From: Leptospirales bacterium
Lineage (GTDB): Bacteria > Spirochaetota > Leptospiria > Leptospirales > Leptospiraceae
Length of the DNA stretch: 64,000 nt
NCBI GenBank assembly: GCA_013297885.1
Contig: JAAFIR010000027.1
Location: 1 to 64,000 of the forward strand
Reading direction: 5' to 3'
The notes beneath the pieces are model-generated. The model saw only the letters and a program-made list of their open reading frames with translations, made no database searches and was not told the DNA's origin. Positions 53,700 to 63,160 of the stretch are shown here, piece after piece. How positions within the stretch are numbered: the stretch's first letter is position 1; each line of letters opens with the position of its first letter. The translations under genes were made by a program, and so were the position numbers.

Positions 53700-53966
53700 A
53701 AATGCAGAACAAAAAAAGAGCTACTCCAAGTGATAAATTGGCTAACAGGTTTTGATGATAAAAAAATAAATGAATTGATTATTAATAAAGTTAATTTTGA
53801 AATTTTTTTTAAAAATGCAAAACTAAGTCCAAATTCAAAATTTATAAAAGGAACTATCTTCGGTTGTAAAATTGAAGAAATAGAAAATCCATTAACTAAA
53901 AAAGTAAGATATTTGGACAAGCTTGTAGACGAATTAGCTAAAGGAAAAAAAGTGGAAAATTTTTGA
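53700..53966 (+). pseudogene. Truncated second copy of the DUF2200 gene
   Basis: About 265 bp nearly identical to the 3' two thirds of 50779-51156. The match begins abruptly at GCAGAACAAAAAA and the first ~33 codons are missing. The frame is open to a TGA at 53964 that arises from a changed 3' end. There is no start codon except a weak internal GTG. A two-hairpin element lies ~220 bp upstream of the break. The high identity implies a recent duplication. Confidence 0.8.
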
Positions 53967-53988
53967 GAGTTCAATAAATAAATTTAAA

Positions 53989-55296
53989 TTGCAAAATATT
54001 TCTAAAATAAGAAAACAATTTTTTAAATCATTAATTGCAGGAACTGGTGAATGCTTTTTAATTTTAAAAGAAAATCCAGAAATTGATTTTTCAGATTTAA
54101 TTTATAAAGCTTCAATAATAAATTTTGCTTATGATCCAGGTCCAGAAGGAAGTAGAGCAGATTTTATTTATAAATTAATTATAAACTCAAAACAAAAAAA
54201 TAAATTAATTAAAAAAATTTTAAAAAAACTAAAAACAGAAGAAAAAGATTTTTATGCACTACAACAAATGAGTGATTTGGCAGTGCAATTTTTCAATGCA
54301 GGTTATATAGAAAGTAAATCTATTCTTTATTATGCATTTGAAAATAATCAAATGGAGGATTCTAGTTTTTTTGGCGAGAAACAATTAATTGAATTATTTG
54401 GATTAGAAGGAATTTTTAAAATAGCTGAAGTAATCGGTAAAAAAATTTATGAAAACTCAGAAACAATTGCATATCCTTGGTTCATAAATGATTTCCAAAA
54501 GAAAAACAAATCAATCGATGTGAATTCAGAAATAAAAAAAGCCTCAAAAAAAAATAAATATATCAAATTCTATTATAATTCAATAATAAATTATAAATTA
54601 GATTTTAAAAAGCCAAAAAAAATTAAAAGAATTGATTATAAATACATTAAAGAAAAAATAATGAATTCTTCAATTGGTATTGGTCGAACAAAAAGAGTAA
54701 ATGAACTTACAAATGAAGAAGTTGAAAAATTAGCTTCTGAATTTTTAGTAGAAAAGGATAAAAAATTAAAAGAAAAATATTTGAGTTTTTTTAAACAAAG
54801 AAAATTCCCTTTTGATTATAAACAAATTTTTGAAATTGCAAAAAAGAAAAATAAAAAAAATCCAAGATTTCAATGGAATGCATTAGAATCACTAAAATTT
54901 TTTTCTTCAAAAGAAATTAGAGAATATGCTTTAGAAAAAATTAAATCTTTAAAAAATCCTTGTGATTATTTATGTTTGCTAACAAGTAACTATAAAAAAG
55001 GAGACTATAAACTTTTAGTTGAAATTCTAAATCGCAGAAATGATTATCATTACATCCATTCTTTAGTTTATGGGTTTATAGATATTTATGAAGTTAATAA
55101 ATTAAAAGAATCTAAAGCACCATTAGAATTAATTTATTCTAAAATGAATTGTGGAATGCATCGTGCTGATATTGTAAAAATCTTATTCGACAATAAAGTT
55201 CTTTCACAAAAAATTTTAAATGAAATAAAATCTGATTCTTATTATGCAGTTCGTAAATTGTATAAAAAGTTTTTCAAAACTAGCAAAAGGGATTGA
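53989..55296 (+). CDS. HEAT-like helical repeat protein of unknown function
   Basis: A 435-residue protein with a TTG start. It opens KQFFKSLIAGTGECFLIL and AYDPGPEGSRADFIYKLI. Related proteins I recall begin with the same 'sL..G.geayli' and 'aYDpq-EGSRAdY' pair and are helical repeat proteins of unknown role. The second half (FQWNALESLKFFSSKEIREYAL, KILFDNKVLSQKILNEIKSDSYYAVRKLYK) fits HEAT-like helix pairs. It starts 22 bp after the truncated DUF2200 copy and is followed by a two-hairpin element. Confidence 0.65.
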   Translation: MQNISKIRKQFFKSLIAGTGECFLILKENPEIDFSDLIYKASIINFAYDPGPEGSRADFIYKLIINSKQKNKLIKKILKKLKTEEKDFYALQQMSDLAVQFFNAGYIESKSILYYAFENNQMEDSSFFGEKQLIELFGLEGIFKIAEVIGKKIYENSETIAYPWFINDFQKKNKSIDVNSEIKKASKKNKYIKFYYNSIINYKLDFKKPKKIKRIDYKYIKEKIMNSSIGIGRTKRVNELTNEEVEKLASEFLVEKDKKLKEKYLSFFKQRKFPFDYKQIFEIAKKKNKKNPRFQWNALESLKFFSSKEIREYALEKIKSLKNPCDYLCLLTSNYKKGDYKLLVEILNRRNDYHYIHSLVYGFIDIYEVNKLKESKAPLELIYSKMNCGMHRADIVKILFDNKVLSQKILNEIKSDSYYAVRKLYKKFFKTSKRD

Positions 55297-55460
55297 CTCG
55301 GTATCATAATTTTTTGAATAAAAAATTATGATAAAAGAGGAAAGCCCGGTTTTTCATAAATTTAGAATTAAAAATTTTTACTTGAGTTTTATTTGATTCT
55401 AGAATTTTAATTTTTAATTCTAAATTCATTCGTGAAGCGAATGGAAAAATTTGCCCTAAA
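55290..55460 (+). repeat. Modular two-hairpin intergenic element, copy 7
   Basis: Linkers are GGGATTGACTCGG, AAAGAGGAAAGCCCGG and TTTGCCC. Arm 1 pairs 55302-55315 with 55320-55333 (14 of 14, loop GAAT). Arm 2 pairs 55359-55376 with 55409-55426 (18 of 18) and carries a small ATTCG/CGAAT hairpin near 55428-55442. It lies between two plus-strand genes; its first bases overlap the stop of the HEAT-like gene. Confidence 0.75.
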
Positions 55461-55522
55461 AAAAATTCTGCTTGCAAAAAAATGAGTGAAATTAGCAGTC
55501 TATTTAATGGGACATAATATTA

Positions 55523-58500
55523 ATGGGCTCTGAATTACTTTTTCCTTTTATCGCATCTGTTATTGTAATTTTACTTTTTAGAAAATTAGATAGATCGAAC
55601 TATCGCTTAAGCCAAATAAAAAAACATTCCACTAAAATGGGTGAAGACATTCAATCGATTGCAATGGATAGCATTCAATCTGTGAAAGATGCAACAATAG
55701 ATTTGGAACTTTCTGGTAAACAAGCAAAAAAAACAATCCAAGATTTAGAAAACAAAGGACAAGAAACTTTATCTATAATTGATTCCATCAAACAGCACAA
55801 GGAATATTTAGATTCCATATCTGATGATTTAAAAGGTGTTGTGAGACTTGCAACTGAAATCAAACAAGAAGCAAATTCCATTCAGGAAGGCATGCAACTG
55901 ATCGGGACTCAAAGAGAAAACATTCGTGACATGGAAAGAGATATTCGCGAAGTCCGTGAAGAAGTAAATGGAATGATCCGAAACTTCAACGACACTTTGC
56001 ACACTAGAACAAATGATATGCTGGAAACTCTTGCTGTAAAAATTACTGAGCTAGAATCATTATTGGAATTAAAATCTGATAAAGTGGATGATTCTTTAAC
56101 TCATATTGTTGCAGATTATAAAGATAAATTAGCTTCTGAAATTGAAGTTATGTCTGAAGCAACAATTGGCAAAGTTGAAATTGCAAATAAAAAATTAGAA
56201 GACTACAATACATTTATTCGTGAATCAGAAAAATCATTAGAAGTTCGTTTAATTAGGTATCGTGATGCAACTGAAGCAATTTCAGAAAAAATTGAAAAAC
56301 TAGATTCTCGTTTTGAAGAAAAAGCTGAAGCAGTTGGAGAAATAGTTGGTGACAAACTTTCTTCTTTTGAGAAAAAATTTCAAGATAGATTTGAAACTAT
56401 TTTAGATCAGGTCACTCAAGGCAAAGAAGCAATTATCGGTGGATTAAAAATTGAAGTAGATTCCATCAGAAATGAAATTGAAAGTATGTCTCTTGAAACA
56501 ATGACTAGAAGAGACGAGTTGTTAAACGATACTAGAAGACAATCTGAAACAATTACTCAATCTATTCAAACTTTCCAAGAAAAATATTTAGAGGCTGATA
56601 ATAAATTACTTCGTGAAGCTGATTTAAAAAAATCTGAATTGATGAAAGAAATTCTTCGATTTCAAGATGAATTCCAACGTGTAAAAGAAAATTTCTTTTT
56701 GGAAACAGCAGACAAAAAAGATAATTTATTTGATTCCATGAAAAATTTTGAATCCGAAATGAATCGTGTTGCAAATCAAATAGAAAACAATACAAAAGAA
56801 AAATACATTAGTTTAAAAAATGAATTAGAAGATTCTCTAATCAATCTTCACGGTAAGAAAAAATCTGAAATCTTAGATGATATGGCAATTGTTGAGCAAA
56901 GAATTCGTGAACTCGGAAAAGACACTCTCCAAAAAATCAAAACTGTTGATGATTATTTTTATGATCTTAAAAATGCAATGCTTGAATCAGCTAAAGATAT
57001 TTTAAAACAAGTTGAATTAGATGTGAACAAACTCACATTGAATCTTGAAAAAGAAAAAGAAAAAACAGATGGAAAAATTGATTCTTATATAGAAATTTGG
57101 AATCATGAATTAGATAAAATTAAATCTCGCACAAATCGTGAAATTGAATCTTTAACTGAAAGATTAAAAGATATTCATATCGAAGGAAAAGATCTATCTG
57201 ATATTTTTAAATCTGAATTCCAAACTGGAAAACAAGAACTCAATTCTTTATTTATAAAATATTCAGATTCTCTTTCAAATAAAACAGATGCAATTACAGA
57301 AGAAGTTCAAGAAAAAGTTAAACGTTCTTCTGAAGATGTAGATCGAGTTCTTTCTAGAATTCAAAAAGCAGGACTAAATTTATATGAAAAACAAGAAGCT
57401 TTACTTTCTGAATATGGTGAAAAACTCCATAAAGATCTTCAAGGCAAACTTGAAAAAGTTAGAATTGAATCTGAAGATTTATTAGAAGATATTCAAAAAG
57501 CTGGAATGAATCTTCTTGAAAAACAAGAAGAAAAAATTGATAAACTCACTGCTACAATTGATGAAAGAATTTCTCGTCAACTCACTACTCTTCTAGACAA
57601 AGGTCAATTACAACTTGGAAAATTAGAAACTAGAATTGCAAATTATGTTCAAGATGTAAAAGTGAACATTGAAAATACTCTGCGTATGGCAAAAGATGAT
57701 TCTGATAAACAGATTCATAATTTTAATTCTCAAATCCAACGTTCATTTAAAGAAATGGAAAAATCAAATTCCAATTTCCTTGAAACAAACAAACAAGAAT
57801 TTAATCGTACAAGAGATGAATTTCTAAGAATTAAAAATTCTCTTGAGGCTGATTTAGGTAGAGCTTCTGAAATTAAAAAAGGGCTTTCAGAATTTTTAAC
57901 TGAAGAGTCTGAGACTCTGAAAAATTCTCTTGAACAAATAAACGAAAAAATCAATGAAGTTCAATCCTATTCTGATTTATTTGATAGGACAAAAGATTTA
58001 ATTCAAAATTCAGATACTACTATGAAAAATTTATCAAATATGCTTCATCATTTGAAAAAAGAGGGTGGTGTTGCCTCTGAATTTTTAAAACAAGCTGAAA
58101 TGATTAAGTCAGCAAAAAAAACAATGGAAACTGAACTTCGCGGAATTGAAACAGCTAAACTTAAAATAGAACAAATTGAAAATGAACTAGCTCGTGCAAC
58201 AAATGTTTGTGATTTAATTAACAATAGAACAAAAGAACTTCATGATAAAATTTCAATGATTACTTCTGTTGATCAAAAATTAATTGAAATTGATAGAGTT
58301 CAAAATGAATTAGATTTTAAATTGTCAGAAGTCAAACTTGCAAATGATAGACTTGCAGATATTTCAGATTCCTTAAATGATTCATCTAAATCAGTATTTG
58401 AAATTACTGAACGTGTTCAAAAAGTTTATCGTGCAATTGAAAAAATTGAATCTAGAGAAACTGATCTTGGTAAAAATTTAAGTCTAGTTGAAGAAAAAAC

Positions 58501-58927
58501 GGCAAAGTTAAGCAACAAAAATATTGATATTAAATCTATTGAATCAAAATTTGATCAAGTAGAAGGTTTGATGAATGATTTATCATCACGCCACAAACAA
58601 ATTTCTGCTATGCAAAAGAAAATTGAAACATTAAAAACTGAAACTGATGAAATGAAAACTGGTTTTGAAAATTTACTTTCAGAAGCAGATGAAAAATTTG
58701 ATAAACTTTCTGACTTTTTAGTTGTAGTTGATTCTGTTACTTCAAACGGTGGAAAATCAAATCCAAAAAATTTCAAATTAGACAAAGACACTGCTGAAAT
58801 TTTAAAACGTAAAAAAGCAACTGTGTTAAGCCTTGCTGAAAAATTTGATTGGTCTAGCGAAACGATTGCAGAAAAATTGAACATCGAAAAATCACTTGTG
58901 GATTCGATCATTAGCAAGAAAAATTAA
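55523..58927 (+). CDS. SpiroCoCo-type coiled-coil protein
   Basis: A 1,134-residue protein with an N-terminal membrane anchor (LLFPFIASVIVILLF, about 4-18) and then a continuous coiled coil of roughly 1,000 residues with heptads rich in Glu, Lys, Leu and Ile. The last ~45 residues depart from this: DTAEILKRKKATVLSLAEKFDWSSETIAEKLNIEKSLVDSIISKK reads as a short helix-turn-helix. This layout is that of the SpiroCoCo family, found in spirochaetes and thought to be cytoplasmic scaffold or filament proteins. The HTH-like end may bind DNA or a partner protein. It is an isolated gene between two hairpin elements. Confidence 0.85.
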   Translation: MGSELLFPFIASVIVILLFRKLDRSNYRLSQIKKHSTKMGEDIQSIAMDSIQSVKDATIDLELSGKQAKKTIQDLENKGQETLSIIDSIKQHKEYLDSISDDLKGVVRLATEIKQEANSIQEGMQLIGTQRENIRDMERDIREVREEVNGMIRNFNDTLHTRTNDMLETLAVKITELESLLELKSDKVDDSLTHIVADYKDKLASEIEVMSEATIGKVEIANKKLEDYNTFIRESEKSLEVRLIRYRDATEAISEKIEKLDSRFEEKAEAVGEIVGDKLSSFEKKFQDRFETILDQVTQGKEAIIGGLKIEVDSIRNEIESMSLETMTRRDELLNDTRRQSETITQSIQTFQEKYLEADNKLLREADLKKSELMKEILRFQDEFQRVKENFFLETADKKDNLFDSMKNFESEMNRVANQIENNTKEKYISLKNELEDSLINLHGKKKSEILDDMAIVEQRIRELGKDTLQKIKTVDDYFYDLKNAMLESAKDILKQVELDVNKLTLNLEKEKEKTDGKIDSYIEIWNHELDKIKSRTNREIESLTERLKDIHIEGKDLSDIFKSEFQTGKQELNSLFIKYSDSLSNKTDAITEEVQEKVKRSSEDVDRVLSRIQKAGLNLYEKQEALLSEYGEKLHKDLQGKLEKVRIESEDLLEDIQKAGMNLLEKQEEKIDKLTATIDERISRQLTTLLDKGQLQLGKLETRIANYVQDVKVNIENTLRMAKDDSDKQIHNFNSQIQRSFKEMEKSNSNFLETNKQEFNRTRDEFLRIKNSLEADLGRASEIKKGLSEFLTEESETLKNSLEQINEKINEVQSYSDLFDRTKDLIQNSDTTMKNLSNMLHHLKKEGGVASEFLKQAEMIKSAKKTMETELRGIETAKLKIEQIENELARATNVCDLINNRTKELHDKISMITSVDQKLIEIDRVQNELDFKLSEVKLANDRLADISDSLNDSSKSVFEITERVQKVYRAIEKIESRETDLGKNLSLVEEKTAKLSNKNIDIKSIESKFDQVEGLMNDLSSRHKQISAMQKKIETLKTETDEMKTGFENLLSEADEKFDKLSDFLVVVDSVTSNGGKSNPKNFKLDKDTAEILKRKKATVLSLAEKFDWSSETIAEKLNIEKSLVDSIISKKN

Positions 58928-58944
58928 TTTGATATAGTTTTTTT

Positions 58945-59090
58945 TTGGGGAGTTCCCTTTTTTAAATGTAGAAAAAATTATTAAAAAGTTTCAATTATCT
59001 ATTTTTAATTCTACATTTAAAAAAGGTCGAGCTGAAAAAAGCTAGATGCTTCGCCCCTTGGGCTTGCATTCGCTTTGCGACTTTTTTCAT
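58945..59090 (-). repeat. Partial or degenerate modular hairpin element, copy 8
   Basis: Reversed it ends with GGGAACTCC and has an arm pairing 58956-58973 with 59009-59026 (18 of 18). The neighbouring GTCGAGCTGAAAAAAGC resembles the central linker, but arm 1 and the ATTGAAGCGG linker are not clear. It lies between convergent genes. Confidence 0.6.
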
Positions 59091-59131
59091 CTCTAACTCA
59101 AGTCTTGGAACATTTTTTTACATTTCTAGAC

Positions 59132-59560
59132 TTATTTATTCAACGCCAAAATAATTGTAAGAACTCCAATCAACAAACATAAAGGTGAAAAGTATTTAGT
59201 ATCGTTTTTACCAAATTTTGTATCTTTGATTTTTTTAAAAAAACCTACATATTTTAATTCACCAATTGCTCTAAGTATAAAAATTGTAGCTATGACCCAA
59301 AGTCCATATTTATCAAATAAATCTGGTAATTGAAAAATGATGAGGCCTGATTTGGTTAAAATAAATATTCCAAAACCTAAAAGTCCAAATGCTACAATTA
59401 AAGTAGCAAAAATCCCCGTATTAAATAAGATAGTATTACCATCTTTTTTAGTTGGTATTACAGAATCTCCACCCCATTTTCCACCAAATGCCCAGTAAAA
59501 ATGAATTAATGAAATAGATAAAAAAATTAAAAATAGTAGAATTGAGATTGTAGTAATCAT
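59132..59560 (-). CDS. DUF3995 membrane protein
   Basis: A 142-residue protein with four hydrophobic segments (about 3-22, 45-68, 80-97, 122-140). The DUF3995 hallmark is SLIHFYWAFGGKWGGDSVIP near residues 17-36, followed by RAIGELKYVGFFKK. The family is of unknown function and inner-membrane. It stands alone, converging on the SpiroCoCo gene. The start is ATG at 59560. Confidence 0.85.
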   Translation of the reverse strand: MITTISILLFLIFLSISLIHFYWAFGGKWGGDSVIPTKKDGNTILFNTGIFATLIVAFGLLGFGIFILTKSGLIIFQLPDLFDKYGLWVIATIFILRAIGELKYVGFFKKIKDTKFGKNDTKYFSPLCLLIGVLTIILALNK

Positions 59561-59835
59561 AATATATGAGTTTAAGATGAATTAAATTTTGACAACAAAA
59601 GAATTTTAAGAAAGATAAACCTGACTTTATTTTTCTGGAATTAGTTTTGCTTCAATAAGTTTGACTACAGATTATTTTACAAGTTATCATAAAATTCAAC
59701 CTGAAGAATTTCAAATTAATAAAGAATAAATATCTACATATATGAATATTGAAGTTAAAAACTTCAAAAAAATAAATAATTGTAAAATTTTTAATGTGTT
59801 TAAAATATATTCTCAAATAATAGCATCTATTTCCT

Positions 59836-60435
59836 ATGAACAGACCTGAAATCAAAAATATTCAAACAGGACTTGAACTAAAAAAATGGTATTGGTTAAA
59901 AGAAGAATTAGTTGAATTTTGTAAATTGAAACAAATAAGTTATACGGGTGAAAAATTTACTATTTTAGAAAGGATTGCAAATCATCTAGATAATAAAGTT
60001 GTTAAAAGTAAAAATTCCAATTCAAAAAAGTTAAAATCAAAATTTGATTGGAATTCTGAAAAATTAAATTTGGATACAATCATTACTGATAGTTATAAAA
60101 ATTCTCAAAGTGTGAGATTGTTTTTTCAGAAGTATTGTGGAGCAAAATTTCATTTTAGTATTCCATTTATTAAATTTATGAAAGAAAATTGTGGAAAAAC
60201 TTTACAAGATGCAGTAAATGAATGGAAAAAATTAGAGAATCAAAAAAAAGATAAAAATTTTAAATCTGAAATTCCAGAAGGAAATCAATACAATAAATAT
60301 ATCAGAGATTTTTTTGCAGATAACCCAGATAAATCAATTCAGGAAGCAAGACATTTTTGGAAACTAAAAAGAAGTTTACCGCTTGGAAAACATAAATATG
60401 AAAAGTCAGATATGAAGTTGAAAGCTAGGAAATAG
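59836..60435 (+). CDS. SAP-like and DUF6434-type protein
   Basis: A 199-residue basic protein. The N-terminal part (about 10-50) looks like a SAP-type helix-extended motif: LELKKWYWLKEELVEFCK and SYTGEKFTILERIANHL. The middle FDWNSEKLNLDTIITDSYKNSQSVRLFFQKYCGAKFHFSI and the C-terminal YNKYIRDFFADNPDKSIQEARHFWKLKRSLP match the domain pair I recall as DUF6434/SAP proteins. Such proteins probably bind nucleic acid. It is cytosolic with no partner gene; the 275 bp upstream hold no clear feature. Confidence 0.75.
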   Translation: MNRPEIKNIQTGLELKKWYWLKEELVEFCKLKQISYTGEKFTILERIANHLDNKVVKSKNSNSKKLKSKFDWNSEKLNLDTIITDSYKNSQSVRLFFQKYCGAKFHFSIPFIKFMKENCGKTLQDAVNEWKKLENQKKDKNFKSEIPEGNQYNKYIRDFFADNPDKSIQEARHFWKLKRSLPLGKHKYEKSDMKLKARK

Positions 60436-60605
60436 AATTAAATTAAAAATATAAGCCAATTTGAAAATCTATATTGATTTTATAAATAAATATATTCTAA
60501 TGATTTTATTAATTCTTATTCTTGTTAAAAAAAAAGTTCTTATTCAAAAAAGAAGTTCGATAAAAACAAACTAGCTAGAAAAAATAATTATACGATAATG
60601 GAAAT

Positions 60606-62423
60606 ATGATTAAAGAATTTAAAGAAAGACTTGGGATAGTTATGGCTATTTTATTTTTACTTTTTTCTATTTTGCTAATTCGTGTAACCTATCTAACTTT
60701 TTTTAACGGAAATCTCTCTGAAATTAAAAATGAATACAGAGTAAAACGAGGGGTGATTTATGACAGGCGAGGTCTGGAACTTGCACTTTCTCAAGATTCA
60801 TCAACAGTTGGAATTAATCCAGCAAAAATTTATGATTCCAATTTCACTGCTACTAAACTTTCTAAATATGTAAATATTGATTCTGAAAAAATTGAAACAA
60901 TGATTTTGGAAAAACCAAATTATTTTTTACTCAAACGTGAAATTGATAATTTGGTTGCAGGGAAAATTTCTGAAATGAGTTTACCCGGTGTTAGAATCGA
61001 AAAAGAATACAAAAGAATTTACCCTAACGGAACACTTGCTTCAAACTTAATTGGTTTTACTGGTAGAGATGATAACCAATCAATTTCTGGAATTGAACTT
61101 AATTTTCATCGGGAACTTCAAACTTATACAGATACTGAAACTTTGAGGGGAAATGATATTTACCTTACAATTGATTCACTTGTCCAATATAGATTAGAAA
61201 CTGCACTTGGAAAAGCTTTTAAAGAAACTAGATCAAAAAAAGCAGTTGGAGTTTTTTTAGATGTACATACTGGAAAGGTAATTGCTATGGCAAGTTTTCC
61301 AAACTATGATCCAAATAAATATAATGATTATCCAGTTACAGATACAACTAATTGGGCAATTCGATATGAATATGAACCGGGCTCTACTATGAAAATTTTT
61401 ATGGCAATGATTTTATTAAACGAAAATCTAATTGACTTAAACGAAAAATTTTTCTGTCCCGGTTTTGTTGAGTTTGGCTCAAGAAGAGTGAATTGTGGAG
61501 AAAAACACGATATGGTTGATCTTGATGAAATTTTACAACATTCGTGTAATGTTGGAATGATCAAAGCTATCAAAAAAGTTCCGGATAAAGTTTTATATAA
61601 ATACATGAAACAATTTCATTTTGGTTCCAAAACAGGAATTTTGCAAGATGAGTTAAAAGGAAAATTACCTAGTATCAAAGATTGGACTCCTAGTACTTCT
61701 TATTATATGGCTATTGGACAAGGTTTTTCTGTTACACCCATTCAACTAGTTAGTGCAGCAGCAAGTTTAGTGAATGGTGGAAAAGTTATTATTCCAACAG
61801 TTCTCTCACATATTACTAATTCATATGGTGAGGTAATAAAACAGTCTCTGGCTCAATCTGATAGTTTAGATCTCAAAGATGAAATAGGTGGTCAAATCAT
61901 GAGAGCAATGACAAAAGTTGTTAAACTAGGAACAGGTCAAAGAGCGTTTACTCAAAGTATTGGAATTGCAGGAAAAACTGGAACATCACAAGTTTCTGTT
62001 AAAGGAAAAGGTTACCAAGAAGGTTTGTTTAATGCTTCCTTTATTGGTTTTTTTCCAGCTGAAAAACCACAAATTGTGGGGTTAATATTGTTATCTGAAC
62101 CAGAAAGTTTTCTTCATTCAGGGGGAAGCATTGCAGCACCTGTATTTAAAGAAGTTGTAGAAAATATAATACCAATAGTAGAGTTTACTGAAAATCCAAT
62201 CTCATACCAATTAAAAGATGTAAATATAGAATCATCTAAATTAGATAAAAATTTAGTTCCAGATTTTTCAGGTAAAAGTTTAAAAGAAAGTTTACTAATT
62301 TTAAAAAAATTTAATACTAAATATAAAATTCATGGATCAGGTTTTAATGTGAAGCAAAATCCTGAAAAAAATTCCAAGTTTAATGATGATGAAACATGGG
62401 AGTTATTTTTTAAACCAGATTAA
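60606..62423 (+). CDS. Penicillin-binding protein with PASTA-like end (FtsI/PBP2-type)
   Basis: A 605-residue class B transpeptidase. A membrane anchor at about 12-32, then the dimerisation domain with RGVIYDRRGLELA (the 'RG-I-DRnG' motif). The transpeptidase motifs are STMK (Ser260, Lys263), SCN (about 315) and KTGTS near 456-460. The C-terminus (LVPDFSGKSLKESLLILKKF) reads as a PASTA-type domain. It cross-links peptidoglycan in the periplasm during division or elongation. The dcw neighbours of ftsI are absent, so I do not give a symbol. The last bases overlap the convergent gene by 4 bp (stops in TTAA). Confidence 0.85.
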   Translation: MIKEFKERLGIVMAILFLLFSILLIRVTYLTFFNGNLSEIKNEYRVKRGVIYDRRGLELALSQDSSTVGINPAKIYDSNFTATKLSKYVNIDSEKIETMILEKPNYFLLKREIDNLVAGKISEMSLPGVRIEKEYKRIYPNGTLASNLIGFTGRDDNQSISGIELNFHRELQTYTDTETLRGNDIYLTIDSLVQYRLETALGKAFKETRSKKAVGVFLDVHTGKVIAMASFPNYDPNKYNDYPVTDTTNWAIRYEYEPGSTMKIFMAMILLNENLIDLNEKFFCPGFVEFGSRRVNCGEKHDMVDLDEILQHSCNVGMIKAIKKVPDKVLYKYMKQFHFGSKTGILQDELKGKLPSIKDWTPSTSYYMAIGQGFSVTPIQLVSAAASLVNGGKVIIPTVLSHITNSYGEVIKQSLAQSDSLDLKDEIGGQIMRAMTKVVKLGTGQRAFTQSIGIAGKTGTSQVSVKGKGYQEGLFNASFIGFFPAEKPQIVGLILLSEPESFLHSGGSIAAPVFKEVVENIIPIVEFTENPISYQLKDVNIESSKLDKNLVPDFSGKSLKESLLILKKFNTKYKIHGSGFNVKQNPEKNSKFNDDETWELFFKPD

Positions 62424-63160
62424 AATCTATAAGTAAAAGAAAGTTCTGCCATTCTATTTTGTGAAGCAGTATCATTGTAGGCTTCAAAACTTCTATAAAT
62501 TCTAGGAATAGCTAGAAGTCCAATTAAAACAGCTCCATGGTTTCCATCTAATAAAGCTTCTCCTTTTCCAGGTGCATTAACACCCTGACGATTTAACAAA
62601 TCGTCCAACCTAGACTTGTTGTTAATATTGGAGTTATTCACATAAAAAGCAGTTATTGCAATTACTACTATATCATAGAGTAAATAAAAAATAGATTTGA
62701 TAGCTGTGTCATTTCTAGAATAAAAAGGAGAACCATAAGCATTGTACCAAACTGAAAAAGTAGGTGATATCCAATTTAAGGTTTGAGTAAGTATATGAGA
62801 TTTTTTTTTAAAACTTTGTTGAAATTTGTATTCACTTTCATTTTTGTTAAATTCAACATCAAGAATATTTTTAAATACTTTTGCTTCACCGTTTTTAGTG
62901 GATTCAATTCTAATAATAGACTCTTCATTTTTTTTGGAAAATTTCCCAACATAAATATCAAACCTAAATGGTGAAAAAAAATTACTTTTGTATCGATAAT
63001 TAAATCCAGAAGTTTTTTCAACTGGTTTTATTGAATTATCAGTTATTTTATTTAAAATTTTTATTAATCTTAGATTTGTGTCTTCAATTGTGTATTTAGT
63101 TTCCACTAATTCCGAAGAATAAATTTCTGTAAAAAATAAAAAAAATAGGATATATCTCAT
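62420..63160 (-). CDS. Exported protein of unknown function
   Basis: A 246-residue protein with a signal peptide (RYILFFLFFTEIYSSE). The middle is beta-rich (YRYKSNFFSPFRFDIYVGKF), and the end has a hydrophobic segment (SIFYLLYDIVVIAITAFYV) followed by HGAVLIGLLAIPRIYRSFEAYN and a strand AELSFTYRF ending in Phe, as in outer-membrane proteins. No family is recognised. It is translated by overlap with the CPBP gene (ATGA) and converges on the penicillin-binding protein. Confidence 0.6.
   Translation of the reverse strand: MRYILFFLFFTEIYSSELVETKYTIEDTNLRLIKILNKITDNSIKPVEKTSGFNYRYKSNFFSPFRFDIYVGKFSKKNEESIIRIESTKNGEAKVFKNILDVEFNKNESEYKFQQSFKKKSHILTQTLNWISPTFSVWYNAYGSPFYSRNDTAIKSIFYLLYDIVVIAITAFYVNNSNINNKSRLDDLLNRQGVNAPGKGEALLDGNHGAVLIGLLAIPRIYRSFEAYNDTASQNRMAELSFTYRF

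Noticed and set aside
59640-59730. Short protein-like stretch (DYFTSYHKIQPEEFQINKE) upstream of the SAP-like gene
   Set aside because: Only about 34 codons follow the preceding stop, with no start codon and no recognisable family; too little to support a gene or a remnant.
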